From: Acidimicrobiaceae bacterium
GTDB lineage: Bacteria; Actinomycetota; Acidimicrobiia; Acidimicrobiales; Aldehydirespiratoraceae
Assembly (NCBI GenBank): GCA_026706815.1
Contig: JAPOYA010000001.1
Span: 43,790 to 107,789, forward strand
Length of the DNA stretch: 64,000 bases
Reading direction: 5' to 3'
The notes below the pieces were generated by a model. That model made no database searches. It was not told where the DNA came from and saw only the letters and a program-made list of their open reading frames with translations. The first letter of the stretch is position 1; each line of letters starts with the position of its first letter. Below are positions 1 through 10,578 of the stretch, one piece after another. The translations under genes were made by a program, and so were the position numbers.

Positions 1-1
1 C

Positions 2-283
2 TTCGCACACCGGCGCGAGGTGTTCGAACGCGATTCGATGTTGCTGGCGACCGGCCCCTGCATCGCCCTCATGGACGGAGAGGAGCCTTTCGTCGAGAGA
101 GTCAGGTACCGCACGGTCGGTGACATGAGCTGCACCGGTGCGGTGGAATCCAGTGCCGACACCATCGACAAGATCATCGAAGAGGTTGCGGCGACCCGTA
201 TCACCGAACGAGGCGCCACACGTGCCGACGACAAGGTGTCTGAAGCGGCTATGGAAGACCGCAAAAAAGAGGGCTACTTCTGA
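2..283 (+). CDS. cysD: Sulfate adenylyltransferase subunit 2 (CysD), C-terminal part
   Basis: Last 93 residues of the small, catalytic subunit of ATP sulfurylase, which with CysN makes adenosine 5'-phosphosulfate from sulfate and ATP. The reading frame is open to the left edge, so the start lies outside the window. The stretch FAHRREVFERD, then RYRTVGDMSCTGAVES, and the ending KKEGYF are the conserved C-terminal blocks of CysD. The TGA stop overlaps the ATG of cysN by one base (TGATG), indicating translational coupling. Identity is certain; only the truncation limits it. Confidence 0.95.
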   Translation, partial: FAHRREVFERDSMLLATGPCIALMDGEEPFVERVRYRTVGDMSCTGAVESSADTIDKIIEEVAATRITERGATRADDKVSEAAMEDRKKEGYF

Positions 284-1539
284 TGGAGATGCTCCGCTTC
301 GCCACGGCCGGCTCGGTGGATGACGGAAAGTCCACGCTCATCGGACGCCTGCTGTACGACACCAAGACGATCTTCGAGGATCAGTTCGAGGCTGTAGAGA
401 AGGCCTCGGTTCAGATGGGCGCCGAGTACACGAACTTGGCGCTGCTCACCGACGGCCTCCGCGCTGAGCGCGAGCAGGGCATCACCATCGATGTGGCCTA
501 CCGCTACTTCGCCACGCCGCGGCGCAAGTTCATCATCGCCGACACTCCGGGCCATATTCAATACACCCGCAACATGGTGACGGGCGCCTCCACTGCTGAT
601 CTGGCAATCGTGTTGATCGACGCCCGCAAAGGCGTGCTCGAGCAATCGAAGCGCCATGCCTTCCTGGCTTCGCTGCTGCGGATCCCGCATCTGGTCCTGG
701 CAGTCAACAAAATGGACCTCGTCGACTACGACCAGGAGCGTTTCGAGGAGGTCAGGAATGAATTCCGGGACTTCGCGGCCAAGCTCAACATTGCGGATCT
801 GGCGTTCATCCCCGTTTCGGCGCTGCACGGCGACAACATCGTCGACCGTTCCGCCAGCATGGCCTGGTACCAGGGGCCGTCGCTGCTGCACCACCTCGAA
901 GAGGTTCATATTGCCTCTGACCGGAACCTGATCGACGCCCGCTTCCCGGTCCAGTATGTGATCCGCCCGCAGTCAGGTGAGTACCACGACTACCGCGGCT
1001 ACGCGGGAACTGTCGCAGGCGGTGTTTTTCGCACTGGTGACGAGGTGACGGTGCTGCCGTCGGGCTTCAGCTCGACTGTCAAGAGCATTGAAACGTTCGA
1101 TGGCCGAGTCGACGAGGCGTTCTCGCCGATGGCGGTCGCGATTCGCATCAACGACGAGATCGACATCTCGCGTGGCGACATGATCGTGCGGCCGAACAAC
1201 CAGCCGACCGTCGCACAAGACATCGATGCGATGGTTTGCTGGATGAACGAGCGCATCTCTTTGCGTCCGGGCAGCAAGCTTGTGATCAAACACACCACCC
1301 GCTCCACCAAGGTCATAGTCAGAGACCTCAGCTACCTGCTTGACATAAACACCCTGCACCGCGACGAAGGCGCCGCTCAGTTGTCGCTCAACGAGATCGG
1401 GCGGGTGCAGCTTCGCAGCCAGGCGCCGCTGTTCTTCGACGAGTACCGGCGGAACCGTCAGACCGGCAGCTTCGTGTTGATCGACGAGGCCACCAACGTG
1501 ACCGCGGGGGCGGGGATGATCCTGGGTCCGGCGTCGTGA
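283..1539 (+). CDS. cysN: Sulfate adenylyltransferase subunit 1 (CysN), GTPase
   Basis: 418-residue regulatory GTPase subunit of ATP sulfurylase; GTP hydrolysis drives APS formation by CysD. It belongs to the EF-Tu/EF1A-like translational GTPase superfamily. Visible motifs: P-loop GSVDDGKSTLIGRLLYD near residue 10, the switch region EQGITIDVAYRYF, DTPGH near 88, NKMD near 143, then beta-barrel domains 2 and 3. Length is right for a stand-alone CysN; the APS kinase is a separate gene downstream rather than a CysNC fusion. ATG start overlaps the cysD stop. Confidence 0.96.
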   Translation: MEMLRFATAGSVDDGKSTLIGRLLYDTKTIFEDQFEAVEKASVQMGAEYTNLALLTDGLRAEREQGITIDVAYRYFATPRRKFIIADTPGHIQYTRNMVTGASTADLAIVLIDARKGVLEQSKRHAFLASLLRIPHLVLAVNKMDLVDYDQERFEEVRNEFRDFAAKLNIADLAFIPVSALHGDNIVDRSASMAWYQGPSLLHHLEEVHIASDRNLIDARFPVQYVIRPQSGEYHDYRGYAGTVAGGVFRTGDEVTVLPSGFSSTVKSIETFDGRVDEAFSPMAVAIRINDEIDISRGDMIVRPNNQPTVAQDIDAMVCWMNERISLRPGSKLVIKHTTRSTKVIVRDLSYLLDINTLHRDEGAAQLSLNEIGRVQLRSQAPLFFDEYRRNRQTGSFVLIDEATNVTAGAGMILGPAS

Positions 1540-1552
1540 GGGCGGCGCAGCC

Positions 1553-2182
1553 GTGAGCGATCCTCCACCCGGCAGCGCGGACATCGTCTGGCATCAAGGC
1601 CACCTCTCGCGGTCGCAGCGCTGGGAGGCCCTGGGCCAACGCGGGGCGACCGTGTGGTTCACCGGTCTGTCGGGTTCGGGGAAGTCCAGCGTCGCCGTTG
1701 CGGTGGAAGAAGGCCTCGTCGAGTCGGGACGGCTCGCCTATGTCCTGGACGGTGACAACATTCGCCACGGCCTGAACCGCGATCTCGGCTTCGGGGCATC
1801 AGACCGCGACGAGAACGTCCGCCGCGTGGCTGAAGTCGGTCGTCTGCTGGCAGACGCGGGAGCGGTTTCGCTGATCCCTCTGGTGTCGCCCTATCGAGCG
1901 GCCCGAGCCAATGCTCGGGCGCTGCATGAAGCAGCGCAGATCCCGTTCATCGAGGTGTTCGTGGACACGCCGTTGGCGGTCTGCGAGCAGCGCGACTCCA
2001 AGGGCTTGTACGCCAAGGCCCGTGCGGGCGAGCTGAGCGGCTTCACCGGCATAGACGATCCCTACGAAGCGCCGCGCAGTCCCGAACTGCGCCTTGTCCC
2101 GGCCGACGGAGACGCCCGAGCCATGGCCGGGTTGGTGCTGGCGCTGCTCGACCGCGAGGCAGAACAGCTGGACTCAGCGTGA
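1553..2182 (+). CDS. cysC: Adenylyl-sulfate kinase (CysC)
   Basis: 209-residue APS kinase that phosphorylates APS to PAPS, the third gene of the sulfate-activation operon, 13 bp after cysN. P-loop GLSGSGKSS lies near residue 37, followed by the APS-binding run DGDNIRHGLNRDLGFG, the DRDENVRRVAEV helix and LIPLVSPYR. The lid segment KGLYAKARAGELSGFTGIDD is typical. GTG start chosen because the frame closes shortly upstream and homologues begin about 30 residues before the P-loop. No reductase (cysH) is in view, so whether PAPS serves assimilation or sulfation cannot be told here. Confidence 0.95.
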   Translation: MSDPPPGSADIVWHQGHLSRSQRWEALGQRGATVWFTGLSGSGKSSVAVAVEEGLVESGRLAYVLDGDNIRHGLNRDLGFGASDRDENVRRVAEVGRLLADAGAVSLIPLVSPYRAARANARALHEAAQIPFIEVFVDTPLAVCEQRDSKGLYAKARAGELSGFTGIDDPYEAPRSPELRLVPADGDARAMAGLVLALLDREAEQLDSA

Positions 2183-2252
2183 CGGGAGAGAATGCTGGGA
2201 GAGAAATGCTGAGAGACAATGTGCGCCAAGAGAGATGCCAAGAGAGAATGGA
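2183..2252. repeat. Degenerate GAGAGAATG-type tandem repeats
   Basis: Between cysC and the hydrolase the motif gggagagaatgct recurs as gggagagaaatgct, gagagacaatgtg, caagagagatgc and caagagagaatgg. Each copy pairs a purine-rich ribosome-binding-like run with an ATG, so the start region of the next gene appears to have been copied several times. Confidence 0.6.
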
Positions 2253-3229
2253 CCCTGTCAATGACTGTTGAAATGGTGCCCTACGACGAGTTCTCAATGT
2301 TCCACGAGAACGCCTCTGAGTACGGGTTGCCCTACGACGGCCCGCCGGCTGTGCGGCGGGAGCGAGTTGAGCTGGACGACGGCCGCCACATCAGCGCGCT
2401 CATTTGGGGCGAAGGCCCGCCTGAGCTCGTCTTGTTGCACGGCGGCGCGCAGAATGCCCACACTTGGGACACGGTCGCCTTGGCGCTGGACCGCCCGCTT
2501 GTTTGCCTTGACCTGCCCGGTCATGGACATTCGGGTCCTGCCAAAGCAGGCAGTGCTGACGTGCTCGGCAACGCCGCCGATGTCGCGGCGGCTGTGCGGG
2601 CTCTCGGGGCGCAAGCCAGTGCCGTGGTCGGCATGTCGCTGGGGGGCATGACCTTGTTGGCCTTGGCCGCCCACGCGCCCGAGTTGGTGCGCAATGCCGT
2701 GCTGGTCGATGTGACGCCGGGCGTGGATGAGAAGAAGAGCAGCAACATTGCGGCGTTCATCAACGGACCGGAGAGCTTCGACAGCTTTGACGACCTGCTG
2801 GCCCGGACCATCGAGTTCAACCCGACCCGGACAGTGGAGTCGTTGCGCCGCGGCATCCTCCACAACGCCGAGCAGCGACCCGACGGTTCGTGGGTGTGGC
2901 GTTATGCGCGTTTTCGCGTGAGCGAAACAAGGGGCGACGGTCGCGTGAGCGAAACAAGGGGCGACGGTCGGGCCGGCGAAACAAGCGGCGCCGACGGTTT
3001 CCCACGATTCGGAGGCCTTTGGGACGCCGTGTCGGATTTGACGGTTCCGTTGATGCTTGTCCGTGGAATGCGTGAACAGTCTGTTGTGGACGACGCGGAT
3101 GAGGCTGAGCTGATTCGCCGCTGCCCATCCGCCCGTGTCGAACATGTGGAGAACGCCGGGCACAGCGTTCAGGGCGACACGCCAGTAGAGCTGGCCGCGT
3201 TGATCGAGGACTTCGTATTCGAAAGCTGA
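2219..3229 (+). CDS. Alpha/beta hydrolase with in-frame repeat insert
   Basis: About 320-336 residues; alpha/beta-hydrolase fold, substrate unknown. Oxyanion segment LLHGGAQNAHTWD, nucleophile elbow GMSLGG, a late Asp in the VVDDADEAEL region and catalytic His in ENAGHSVQGD are all present. The start is uncertain: ATG 2219 lies inside a repeat, and ATG 2261 (MTVEMVPYDEF) is an equally good or better choice. An odd insert, RVSETRGDG twice then RAGETSGADG, sits between the cap region and the last strand and is made of 27-bp DNA repeats. It converges on the thiolase-like gene downstream. Confidence 0.82.
   Translation: MCAKRDAKREWTLSMTVEMVPYDEFSMFHENASEYGLPYDGPPAVRRERVELDDGRHISALIWGEGPPELVLLHGGAQNAHTWDTVALALDRPLVCLDLPGHGHSGPAKAGSADVLGNAADVAAAVRALGAQASAVVGMSLGGMTLLALAAHAPELVRNAVLVDVTPGVDEKKSSNIAAFINGPESFDSFDDLLARTIEFNPTRTVESLRRGILHNAEQRPDGSWVWRYARFRVSETRGDGRVSETRGDGRAGETSGADGFPRFGGLWDAVSDLTVPLMLVRGMREQSVVDDADEAELIRRCPSARVEHVENAGHSVQGDTPVELAALIEDFVFES
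2914..2997. repeat. 27-bp tandem repeat inside the hydrolase gene
   Basis: Two perfect copies of a 27-bp unit (2914-2940, 2941-2967; core gcgtgagcgaaacaagg) and a third degenerate copy to 2997. The unit length preserves frame and encodes RVSETRGDG. Its core resembles the dispersed GTGAGCG...AACAAG element seen between genes elsewhere in the window. Confidence 0.85.
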
Positions 3230-3254
3230 GCCGAGGCGGCTGAACCGACGGAGT

Positions 3255-3308
3255 CTGTTCAGGGCTCTCTGCCTGTTCAGAACACTCTGCTTGTTCAGGA
3301 CACTCCGC
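3255..3308. repeat. Three 18-bp repeats over the thiolase-like stop codon
   Basis: Units ctgttcagggctctctgc, ctgttcagaacactctgc and ttgttcaggacactccgc follow each other without gaps. On the minus strand each carries a TGA; the first one met by the ribosome (3295-3297) is the stop of the thiolase-like gene. Confidence 0.8.
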
Positions 3309-4518
3309 GGGTCACGAGCATTGTGCCGGCGATCGGGCCGCCGCCGTTGGCGACCACGGCGACTTCGGGTTCGCCTGACACCTGGCGCTCGCCGCCCTGG
3401 CCGCGCAACTGAACACAGGCTTCGTGCAGCAGCCCGAAACCGTGCAGTCTGCCGGCGGAGAGCTGGCCGCCGGCGGTGTTCAGCGGGAGTTCGCCGTCCA
3501 GAGAGATCCGGTGCCCGCCTTCGAGGTAGTTCTTCGCTTCGCCGATGGCGCAGAACCCCAGGGCTTCGATGGCCATGAGCGTGATGATGCTGAACCCGTC
3601 GTACAGCTGGGCGGTGTCGACGTCGGCGCGGGTCAACTCGGTGCGCGCCCACATGGCGTCGGCTGCTGCGCGCAGCGGGGACTCCTCCATGTCGGGACGT
3701 TGATCCCACGACGGACGCCCGTGCAGCGCGGTGCCGACTGCGTTGATCCCGACCGCTGTGTTGGGCACGTCGGGCGCGTAGTCGCGGTGCGACACGATGA
3801 ACGCGGTCGATCCGTCGACTGGAACGTCGCAGTCGAACAGGCACAACGGTGTGCTGATCATGCGGGCAGCGAGGTAGTCGTCCATGGACATCGGGTCGCG
3901 GAAGATCGCCTTGGGGTTGAGTCCGGCGTTGCGCCGGTTGTTGACCGCGATCTCGCCCAGCGTCTCTCGGGTCGTGCCGTAGGTGTGGAAATGGCGCTGC
4001 GCGTTCATCGCCAGCCAGTTGGCGGCTGAGACGGCCCCGAAGGGGAGCAGATACTGGAGGCTCCCGGCCATTCGAGCCCTGCCGCCCCCGGCGCCGCCCA
4101 TGCCTTGCCGCCCTCCAGAGCCTTGAGCGGTGGACTCCCACACGGTTCGGTAGACCAGCACGTGTCGGGCCAAGCCTGTCGTCACAGCCATAGCGGCATT
4201 GATCACGGCTTGGATCTGAGCGGGGCCCTCATGCCCGCCGCTGTGCCAGTTCAGGTCGAGGCGCAGAGTGTCCTGCACGGCATCGGTGCCCGGTCCGCCA
4301 AAACCCGGGTTGAGTCCGTCCATGACGCCTCCCGGATAGGTGGAGAGACCGTCGATGTCGTTCAGCGTCAGTCCGGCGTCGGCTGCCGCGGCGAGGCACG
4401 CTTCGACGGTGAGGCTCATGGCGGTTCGGCCCAGCCGTCGCCCCACTTCGGACTGGCCGATGCCGGAGATGACGGCATCTCGTTCGCTGCGGCGCCGATG
4501 CTCGGCGCGCCCGGTCAT
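3295..4518 (-). CDS. Thiolase-family lipid-transfer-like protein (SCP-x/Ltp2 type)
   Basis: 407 residues of thiolase fold: VISGIGQSEVGRRLGR at the N-terminus, TVEACLAAAADAGL, the glycine-rich AQIQAVINAAMAV segment and the C-terminal VANGGGPIAGTMLV. It lacks the clear nucleophilic-cysteine context of degradative thiolases, as in the Ltp2 group that works with DUF35 partners as acyl-CoA aldolases in steroid side-chain breakdown. The partner gene lies directly upstream with an ATGA overlap, which supports that pairing. Substrate unknown; a sterol or branched acyl-CoA is inference from family. The stop codon lies in an 18-bp triple repeat. Confidence 0.85.
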   Translation of the reverse strand: MTGRAEHRRRSERDAVISGIGQSEVGRRLGRTAMSLTVEACLAAAADAGLTLNDIDGLSTYPGGVMDGLNPGFGGPGTDAVQDTLRLDLNWHSGGHEGPAQIQAVINAAMAVTTGLARHVLVYRTVWESTAQGSGGRQGMGGAGGGRARMAGSLQYLLPFGAVSAANWLAMNAQRHFHTYGTTRETLGEIAVNNRRNAGLNPKAIFRDPMSMDDYLAARMISTPLCLFDCDVPVDGSTAFIVSHRDYAPDVPNTAVGINAVGTALHGRPSWDQRPDMEESPLRAAADAMWARTELTRADVDTAQLYDGFSIITLMAIEALGFCAIGEAKNYLEGGHRISLDGELPLNTAGGQLSAGRLHGFGLLHEACVQLRGQGGERQVSGEPEVAVVANGGGPIAGTMLVTRGVS

Positions 4519-4949
4519 CGGATCTCCCGGAACTGGGGCAGCCAGACGTCGTCACAGCGGACAAAGAACACTTCGACGGGCATGCCGATTGCAACATCGT
4601 CGGGGTCGGTTCCGACGAGGTTGCTGGTGATGCGCAACGGCTGTGCGGCACTGCCCTCCTCGAGATCGACGAGGACCACGCAATACGGTCCGATGTCGCC
4701 GAACCATGGCTGGTGGTTGACGGTGAACGAGTAGATCGTGCCCCGTCCGCTGACGACGGTCGGCTCCACCGAACTGCTGTGGCAGGAAGAACAGATTCCG
4801 GTTGGAGGATGGATCCAGGCGCCGCAATCGGTGCAGCGTTCGATGCAAAGCCTGCCTTCCTCTCCCGACGTCCAGAATCGCCGGTTCTGACGGTCGACCG
4901 TGGGAAGCACCCGCACGGGAAAAATGTCCTCCATCACATGGCCCTCCAT
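4515..4949 (-). CDS. Zn-ribbon/OB-fold protein (DUF35), partner of the thiolase-like protein
   Basis: 144 residues. An N-terminal rubredoxin-like zinc ribbon (CTDCGAWIHPPTGICSSC) is followed by an OB fold (GRGTIYSFTVNHQPWFGDIGPYCVVLVDLEEG). Members of this family bind acyl-CoA and pair with thiolase-like proteins or FadE-like hydratases. The stop overlaps the start of the thiolase-like gene (ATGA), so the two are co-translated. The start could be 4949 or the second Met at 4934; 4949 has GGAGGG upstream, but that segment is itself duplicated. Confidence 0.88.
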   Translation of the reverse strand: MEGHVMEDIFPVRVLPTVDRQNRRFWTSGEEGRLCIERCTDCGAWIHPPTGICSSCHSSSVEPTVVSGRGTIYSFTVNHQPWFGDIGPYCVVLVDLEEGSAAQPLRITSNLVGTDPDDVAIGMPVEVFFVRCDDVWLPQFREIR

Positions 4950-4959
4950 ATGGCCCTCC
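4936..4959. repeat. 12-bp duplication of RBS plus start of the DUF35 gene
   Basis: acatggccctcc and atatggccctcc are adjacent; on the minus strand this reads GGAGGGCCATAT GGAGGGCCATGT, so a Shine-Dalgarno sequence and an ATG are repeated at the translation start. Confidence 0.7.
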
Positions 4960-5010
4960 GCTCTCGGCCCTCAGGCGTCTCACGCACGGGTATGTCCCAG
5001 ATCATGGCGT

Positions 5011-5056
5011 CCTGCACGCAACCGGCCCTGCACGACCGGCCCTGCACGCAACCGGC
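5011..5056. repeat. Tandem cctgcacgcaaccggc repeats
   Basis: Three units of 16, 14 and 16 bp (cctgcacgcaaccggc, cctgcacgaccggc, cctgcacgcaaccggc) fill part of the ettA-DUF35 gap. No gene or recognisable regulatory motif overlaps them. Confidence 0.75.
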
Positions 5057-5092
5057 AACGGGGGATCGGTGGCAGCGCAGCGGGATTGATCG

Positions 5093-6796
<1,704 letters not shown>

Positions 6797-6805
6797 GGCG
6801 GCGGC

Positions 6806-9800
6806 TCAGAAGCTGAGAGCCGTGCGCAGAAGCTCGGCGTGCTCCTGCGCGTGAACCCTGGCGCTTCCACAAGCCGGGCTGCCGGACTCGAAGCGGCTGA
6901 CCCGTCGGATTGAATGCGTGTTCTCGTGTGCCTCGTACAGGCGGCCTTTGATGGCGTTCCAGGGACCCATGTTCTCCGGTTCCTCCTGGAGCCACACAAG
7001 TTCCGACGCGGCCCCGTACTTGGCGAGTTGCGCAGCGATGGCGTCATAGGGCCAAGGGTAGAGCTGCTCGACGCGGACGATCGCCACGGGTGCTCCCATG
7101 CGATCTCGCTGGGCCATGGCGTCGAAGGCGACTTTGCCGCTCGCCAGGATCACGCGCCTCACCGAGGCGGGGTCGGGTTCTGCGGGATCGCCGAGAACTT
7201 CCTCGAAGGTTCCCGACAGGAGATGGGCCACCGGTGATCGTGAAGACCGTGCGCGCAGCAGGGACTTCGGCGTGAACACGATCAGCGGCACCCGCACGTT
7301 CAGCAGCGTCTGGCGGCGCAGCAGATGGAAGAACTGGGCTGCGGTGGTGGCGTTGCAGATCTGCATGTTGTCTTCTGCGGCGAGCAGCAGAAAGCGCTCG
7401 ACCCGAGCCGAGGAGTGCTCCGGTCCCTGCCCCTCGAGGCCGTGGGGGAGCAGCATGACCAAGCCGGTTTCCTGTTCCCATTTGTCCTTGGCGGCGACGA
7501 TGAACTGGTCGATGATGATCTGGGCGCCGTTGGCGAAGTCGCCGAACTGGGCCTCCCACATGACCAGTGCTTCGCGGTTGGCGATCGAGTATCCGTACTC
7601 GAAGCCCAGGGCCGCGTACTCCGACAGCAGTGAGTCGTAGATCCACAGCCGGGTGTCGCCGGTGGCGAGAGTGCGCAGCGGTACATACTCGGCGCTGGTC
7701 TCGTAGTCGACCAGCGTCGAGTGGCGATGGCTGAACGTGCCGCGGCGCGAGTCCTGGCCGGCCAGGCGGATGCTGCTTCCCTCCAGCAGCAGCGAGCCCA
7801 TCGCCATCGCCTCTGCCAGAGCCCAGTCGACTTCGCCCGACGCGAACATCTCATCGCGCTTCTCGAACTGCTGGGCGAGCTTGGGGTGGAGCGTGAACCC
7901 GTCGGGCATCATCGACAACGCCCGATAGATCCGCTGCACGCTCACATGGTCGATGGAGGTGCGTACGTGGGGCAGCACACCGACTGGTTGTGGCGGTGGT
8001 GGCGCCATGGCATCCGGATCCGAGGCCATGCCGCGGGTCTCGTCGAGAGCTGACTGCAAGCGTGTCTGAAAGTCCGCCAACGCCTCCTCGGCCTGTGTCG
8101 GGGTCAGGTCGCCGCGCTTGGTGAGCGCCTCGGTGAAGTGGGCCCGCACCGAGGGCCGGGCATCGACTCGGCGGTACATCTCGGGCAGGGTGTAGCTGGG
8201 GTCGTCGCCTTCGTTGTGCCCGTGCCGCCGATAGCAGATCATGTCGATCACCACGTCTTTGTTGAACCGTTGGCGGTATGCGAAAGCCAACCGCGCCACG
8301 CGCACGCATGCCTCGGGGTCGTCGCCGTTGACATGGAATATCGGCGCCTGGATCATCTTGGCGACGTCGGTGGAGTACTCAGAGGAGCGGGCGACGTCGG
8401 GAGTCGTTGTGAAACCGAGTTGGTTGTTGATGATCACATGGATCGTGCCGCCGACCCGGTATCCCCGGATCTGCGAGAGGTTGAGGGTTTCGGCCACCAC
8501 CCCCTGGCCGGCGAAGGCTGCGTCGCCGTGGATCAACAGCGGCAGCACGGGGAATCTGCCGTAGCCCCTCTCGGGGTCGATGCTGTCCATCCGGGCCCGC
8601 GCCATGCCGACGACCACGGGGTCGACGGCTTCGAGGTGGCTCGGGTTGGCCGCCAGTTCCAGGGGGAGCTCGTTGCCGTTGCGGCTGACGAACGCGCCCT
8701 TCTGGCCCAGGTGATATTTGACGTCGCCGGACCCCTGGGTCATCTGCTCGATGTCACCGCCCTCGAACTCGGTGAAGAGTTCTTTGTAGGTCTTGCCGAC
8801 TATGTTGACCAGCACGTTCAGACGACCACGGTGGGCCATCCCCATCACCGCGCCGGCCATGTTGCTGTCGGCGGCCGCACCCAGCACTGCGTCGACCAGC
8901 GGGATGGTGCTCTCGGCCCCTTCGATGCCGAAGCGCTTCTGTCCGACGTATTTGGTGCCGAGGAAGGATTCGAGGGCTTCGGCGGCGTTGAGGCGGCTCA
9001 GGATATGGCGTTGCTCGTCGGCCTCGATGCGGGAGTCCGCTCCTTCTAGCTGCTCCTGCATCCAGCGCTTCTCGACCGGGTCCTGGATGTGCATGTACTC
9101 GACGCCGACAGTTCGGCAGTATGCGTCGCGCAGGACTCCCAGAAGGTCGCCCAAGGCCATCTTGGGGGTGTCGCCGACCATCGCATAGATGCCCGTGTCG
9201 GTACCCGTCAGGAACTCGCGGTCGAGGTCCCAGATGGTGAGACCGTAAGTCGCGGGGTCGAGTTCGGCGTGCATCTTCGGCTCTTTGACCTGGAGCGGGT
9301 CCAGATCGGCGATCAGATGGCCGCGGACCCGGTACATGTTGATCAATTGGTTGACCTTGGCCTGTTTCTCGAGCAGGGATGCTTCACGATCGACGGGGTT
9401 GACGTCTCGCCGCCATTTGACGGCCTCATAGGGGACTTCCAAGGACTGGAAGACTTTGGCGTAGAAATCGTCGCTGCCGAGCAGCAGGTCGTGGACTTTG
9501 CGCAGGAACATGCCCGACTCGGCGCCCTGGATGATCCGATGGTCGTAGGTGGAGGAGATTGTGACGACTTTCGAAAGCCCGAGGTCGGCCAGAGTGGCCG
9601 GGTCTGCTGCCTCGAATCCGGTGGGATAGGAGATCGAGCCGACCCCGACGATGAGGCCCTGGCCCGGCATCAGTCTGGGCACGGACTGCATCGTGCCGAT
9701 GGTCCCCGGATTGGTGAGGGTGACGGTTGTGCCGGTGAGGTCGTCGGGGCTGATCTCGTTGTTGCGGACCCGGCGGATGACGTCTTCGTAGCGTGTGGCG

Positions 9801-10456
9801 AATTCTCGAAAGTCAAGAGTGTCGGCCTCTTTGATGTTGGCGACCATGAGGGTGCGGGAACCGTCGGATTTGGCGACGTCGACTGCGATGCCGAGTGCCA
9901 CATGCTTGTTGCGCACCAGTACGGGCTCGCCTTCGGGACCGTGCTTGAACGAGTTGTTCATCACCGGTAAATCGTCTGCTATCGCTCGTATGACCGCGTA
10001 TCCGATCAAGTGCGTGAACGAGATCTTGTCGGCCATTTTCCGCCCGAGGTAGCCGTTGATTATTTTGCGGTTGACCTCTAGGAGCTTCGCGGGGATCTCA
10101 CGGAAGCTCGTTGCTGTGGGAACCTCGAGCGACGCCTCCATGTTGGCCACGATCCGAGCCCCGCCTCCTCTGATGATGTTGCTCTCGTTGCTTTTGCCGG
10201 GCGCGGCCGGGGCGGCGTGGGCTGGGCGCGGGGGCGCGGCCGGCGCAGCCGGGGCCTCGGGAGTCACGTCGCTTGCGGTGGTGTCGACGAGGGCCTTGGC
10301 TTGTGCTGCCGGCGCTGTCCGGGTTCCGTTCTCGTTGTCGAATATGACCTGCCATTCATGATCCACCGAAGAGGGGTCTGCATTCCAGCGCGCCCGCATC
10401 TCGTCGATGAGCCAGTCGTTGGGGCCGTGCGGTGGGGAGGCGTCGGTAGTTGTCAC
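6806..10456 (-). CDS. kgd: Multifunctional 2-oxoglutarate decarboxylase/dehydrogenase (Kgd/OdhA type)
   Basis: About 1216 residues in the actinobacterial fused architecture. An N-terminal segment (PNDWLIDEMRARWNADPSSVDHEW) leads through an Ala/Pro linker to an E2-like acyltransferase domain without lipoyl domain (TNPGTIGTMQSVPRLMPGQG, then TYDHRIIQGAESG), then a thiamine-diphosphate E1 domain (FGIEGAESTIPLVDAVLG, MGMAHRGRLNVLVN, GDAAFAGQGVVAETLNLS). It works in the TCA cycle with E2/E3 in trans. The GTG at 10456 is preferred over the upstream track start because TACAAT lies 6 bp before it, a leaderless arrangement. Confidence 0.95.
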   Translation of the reverse strand: MTTTDASPPHGPNDWLIDEMRARWNADPSSVDHEWQVIFDNENGTRTAPAAQAKALVDTTASDVTPEAPAAPAAPPRPAHAAPAAPGKSNESNIIRGGGARIVANMEASLEVPTATSFREIPAKLLEVNRKIINGYLGRKMADKISFTHLIGYAVIRAIADDLPVMNNSFKHGPEGEPVLVRNKHVALGIAVDVAKSDGSRTLMVANIKEADTLDFREFATRYEDVIRRVRNNEISPDDLTGTTVTLTNPGTIGTMQSVPRLMPGQGLIVGVGSISYPTGFEAADPATLADLGLSKVVTISSTYDHRIIQGAESGMFLRKVHDLLLGSDDFYAKVFQSLEVPYEAVKWRRDVNPVDREASLLEKQAKVNQLINMYRVRGHLIADLDPLQVKEPKMHAELDPATYGLTIWDLDREFLTGTDTGIYAMVGDTPKMALGDLLGVLRDAYCRTVGVEYMHIQDPVEKRWMQEQLEGADSRIEADEQRHILSRLNAAEALESFLGTKYVGQKRFGIEGAESTIPLVDAVLGAAADSNMAGAVMGMAHRGRLNVLVNIVGKTYKELFTEFEGGDIEQMTQGSGDVKYHLGQKGAFVSRNGNELPLELAANPSHLEAVDPVVVGMARARMDSIDPERGYGRFPVLPLLIHGDAAFAGQGVVAETLNLSQIRGYRVGGTIHVIINNQLGFTTTPDVARSSEYSTDVAKMIQAPIFHVNGDDPEACVRVARLAFAYRQRFNKDVVIDMICYRRHGHNEGDDPSYTLPEMYRRVDARPSVRAHFTEALTKRGDLTPTQAEEALADFQTRLQSALDETRGMASDPDAMAPPPPQPVGVLPHVRTSIDHVSVQRIYRALSMMPDGFTLHPKLAQQFEKRDEMFASGEVDWALAEAMAMGSLLLEGSSIRLAGQDSRRGTFSHRHSTLVDYETSAEYVPLRTLATGDTRLWIYDSLLSEYAALGFEYGYSIANREALVMWEAQFGDFANGAQIIIDQFIVAAKDKWEQETGLVMLLPHGLEGQGPEHSSARVERFLLLAAEDNMQICNATTAAQFFHLLRRQTLLNVRVPLIVFTPKSLLRARSSRSPVAHLLSGTFEEVLGDPAEPDPASVRRVILASGKVAFDAMAQRDRMGAPVAIVRVEQLYPWPYDAIAAQLAKYGAASELVWLQEEPENMGPWNAIKGRLYEAHENTHSIRRVSRFESGSPACGSARVHAQEHAELLRTALSF

Positions 10457-10475
10457 GCCGCCATTGTAGACGAGC
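10457..10475 (-). promoter_or_regulatory. Putative leaderless -10 element for kgd
   Basis: On the minus strand TACAAT ends 6 bp before the GTG start of kgd, placing the expected transcription start at or next to the start codon. No good -35 match is visible at 16-18 bp. Inference from spacing only. Confidence 0.4.
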
Positions 10476-10485
10476 GTCTGTCGGC

Positions 10486-10541
10486 GTATCAGCAAGACGC
10501 ATCAGCAAGTGCATCAGCAAGACATTGAGGCAAGACATTGA
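10486..10541. repeat. Tandem gcatcagcaag / gcaagacattga repeats
   Basis: The divergent kgd-xth spacer contains atcagcaagacgc, atcagcaagtgc, atcagcaagacattgag, gcaagacattgaa in succession. Short imperfect units of 11-13 bp between the two putative promoters. Confidence 0.6.
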
Positions 10542-10578
10542 ACGGCCCTGACAATCTCGACACATCGTGTCCGCGCAC

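Noticed and set aside
2294-4141. 615-aa minus-strand ORF
   Set aside because: Low-complexity Arg-rich translation, antisense to the hydrolase and out of frame with the thiolase-like gene; a GC-driven shadow.
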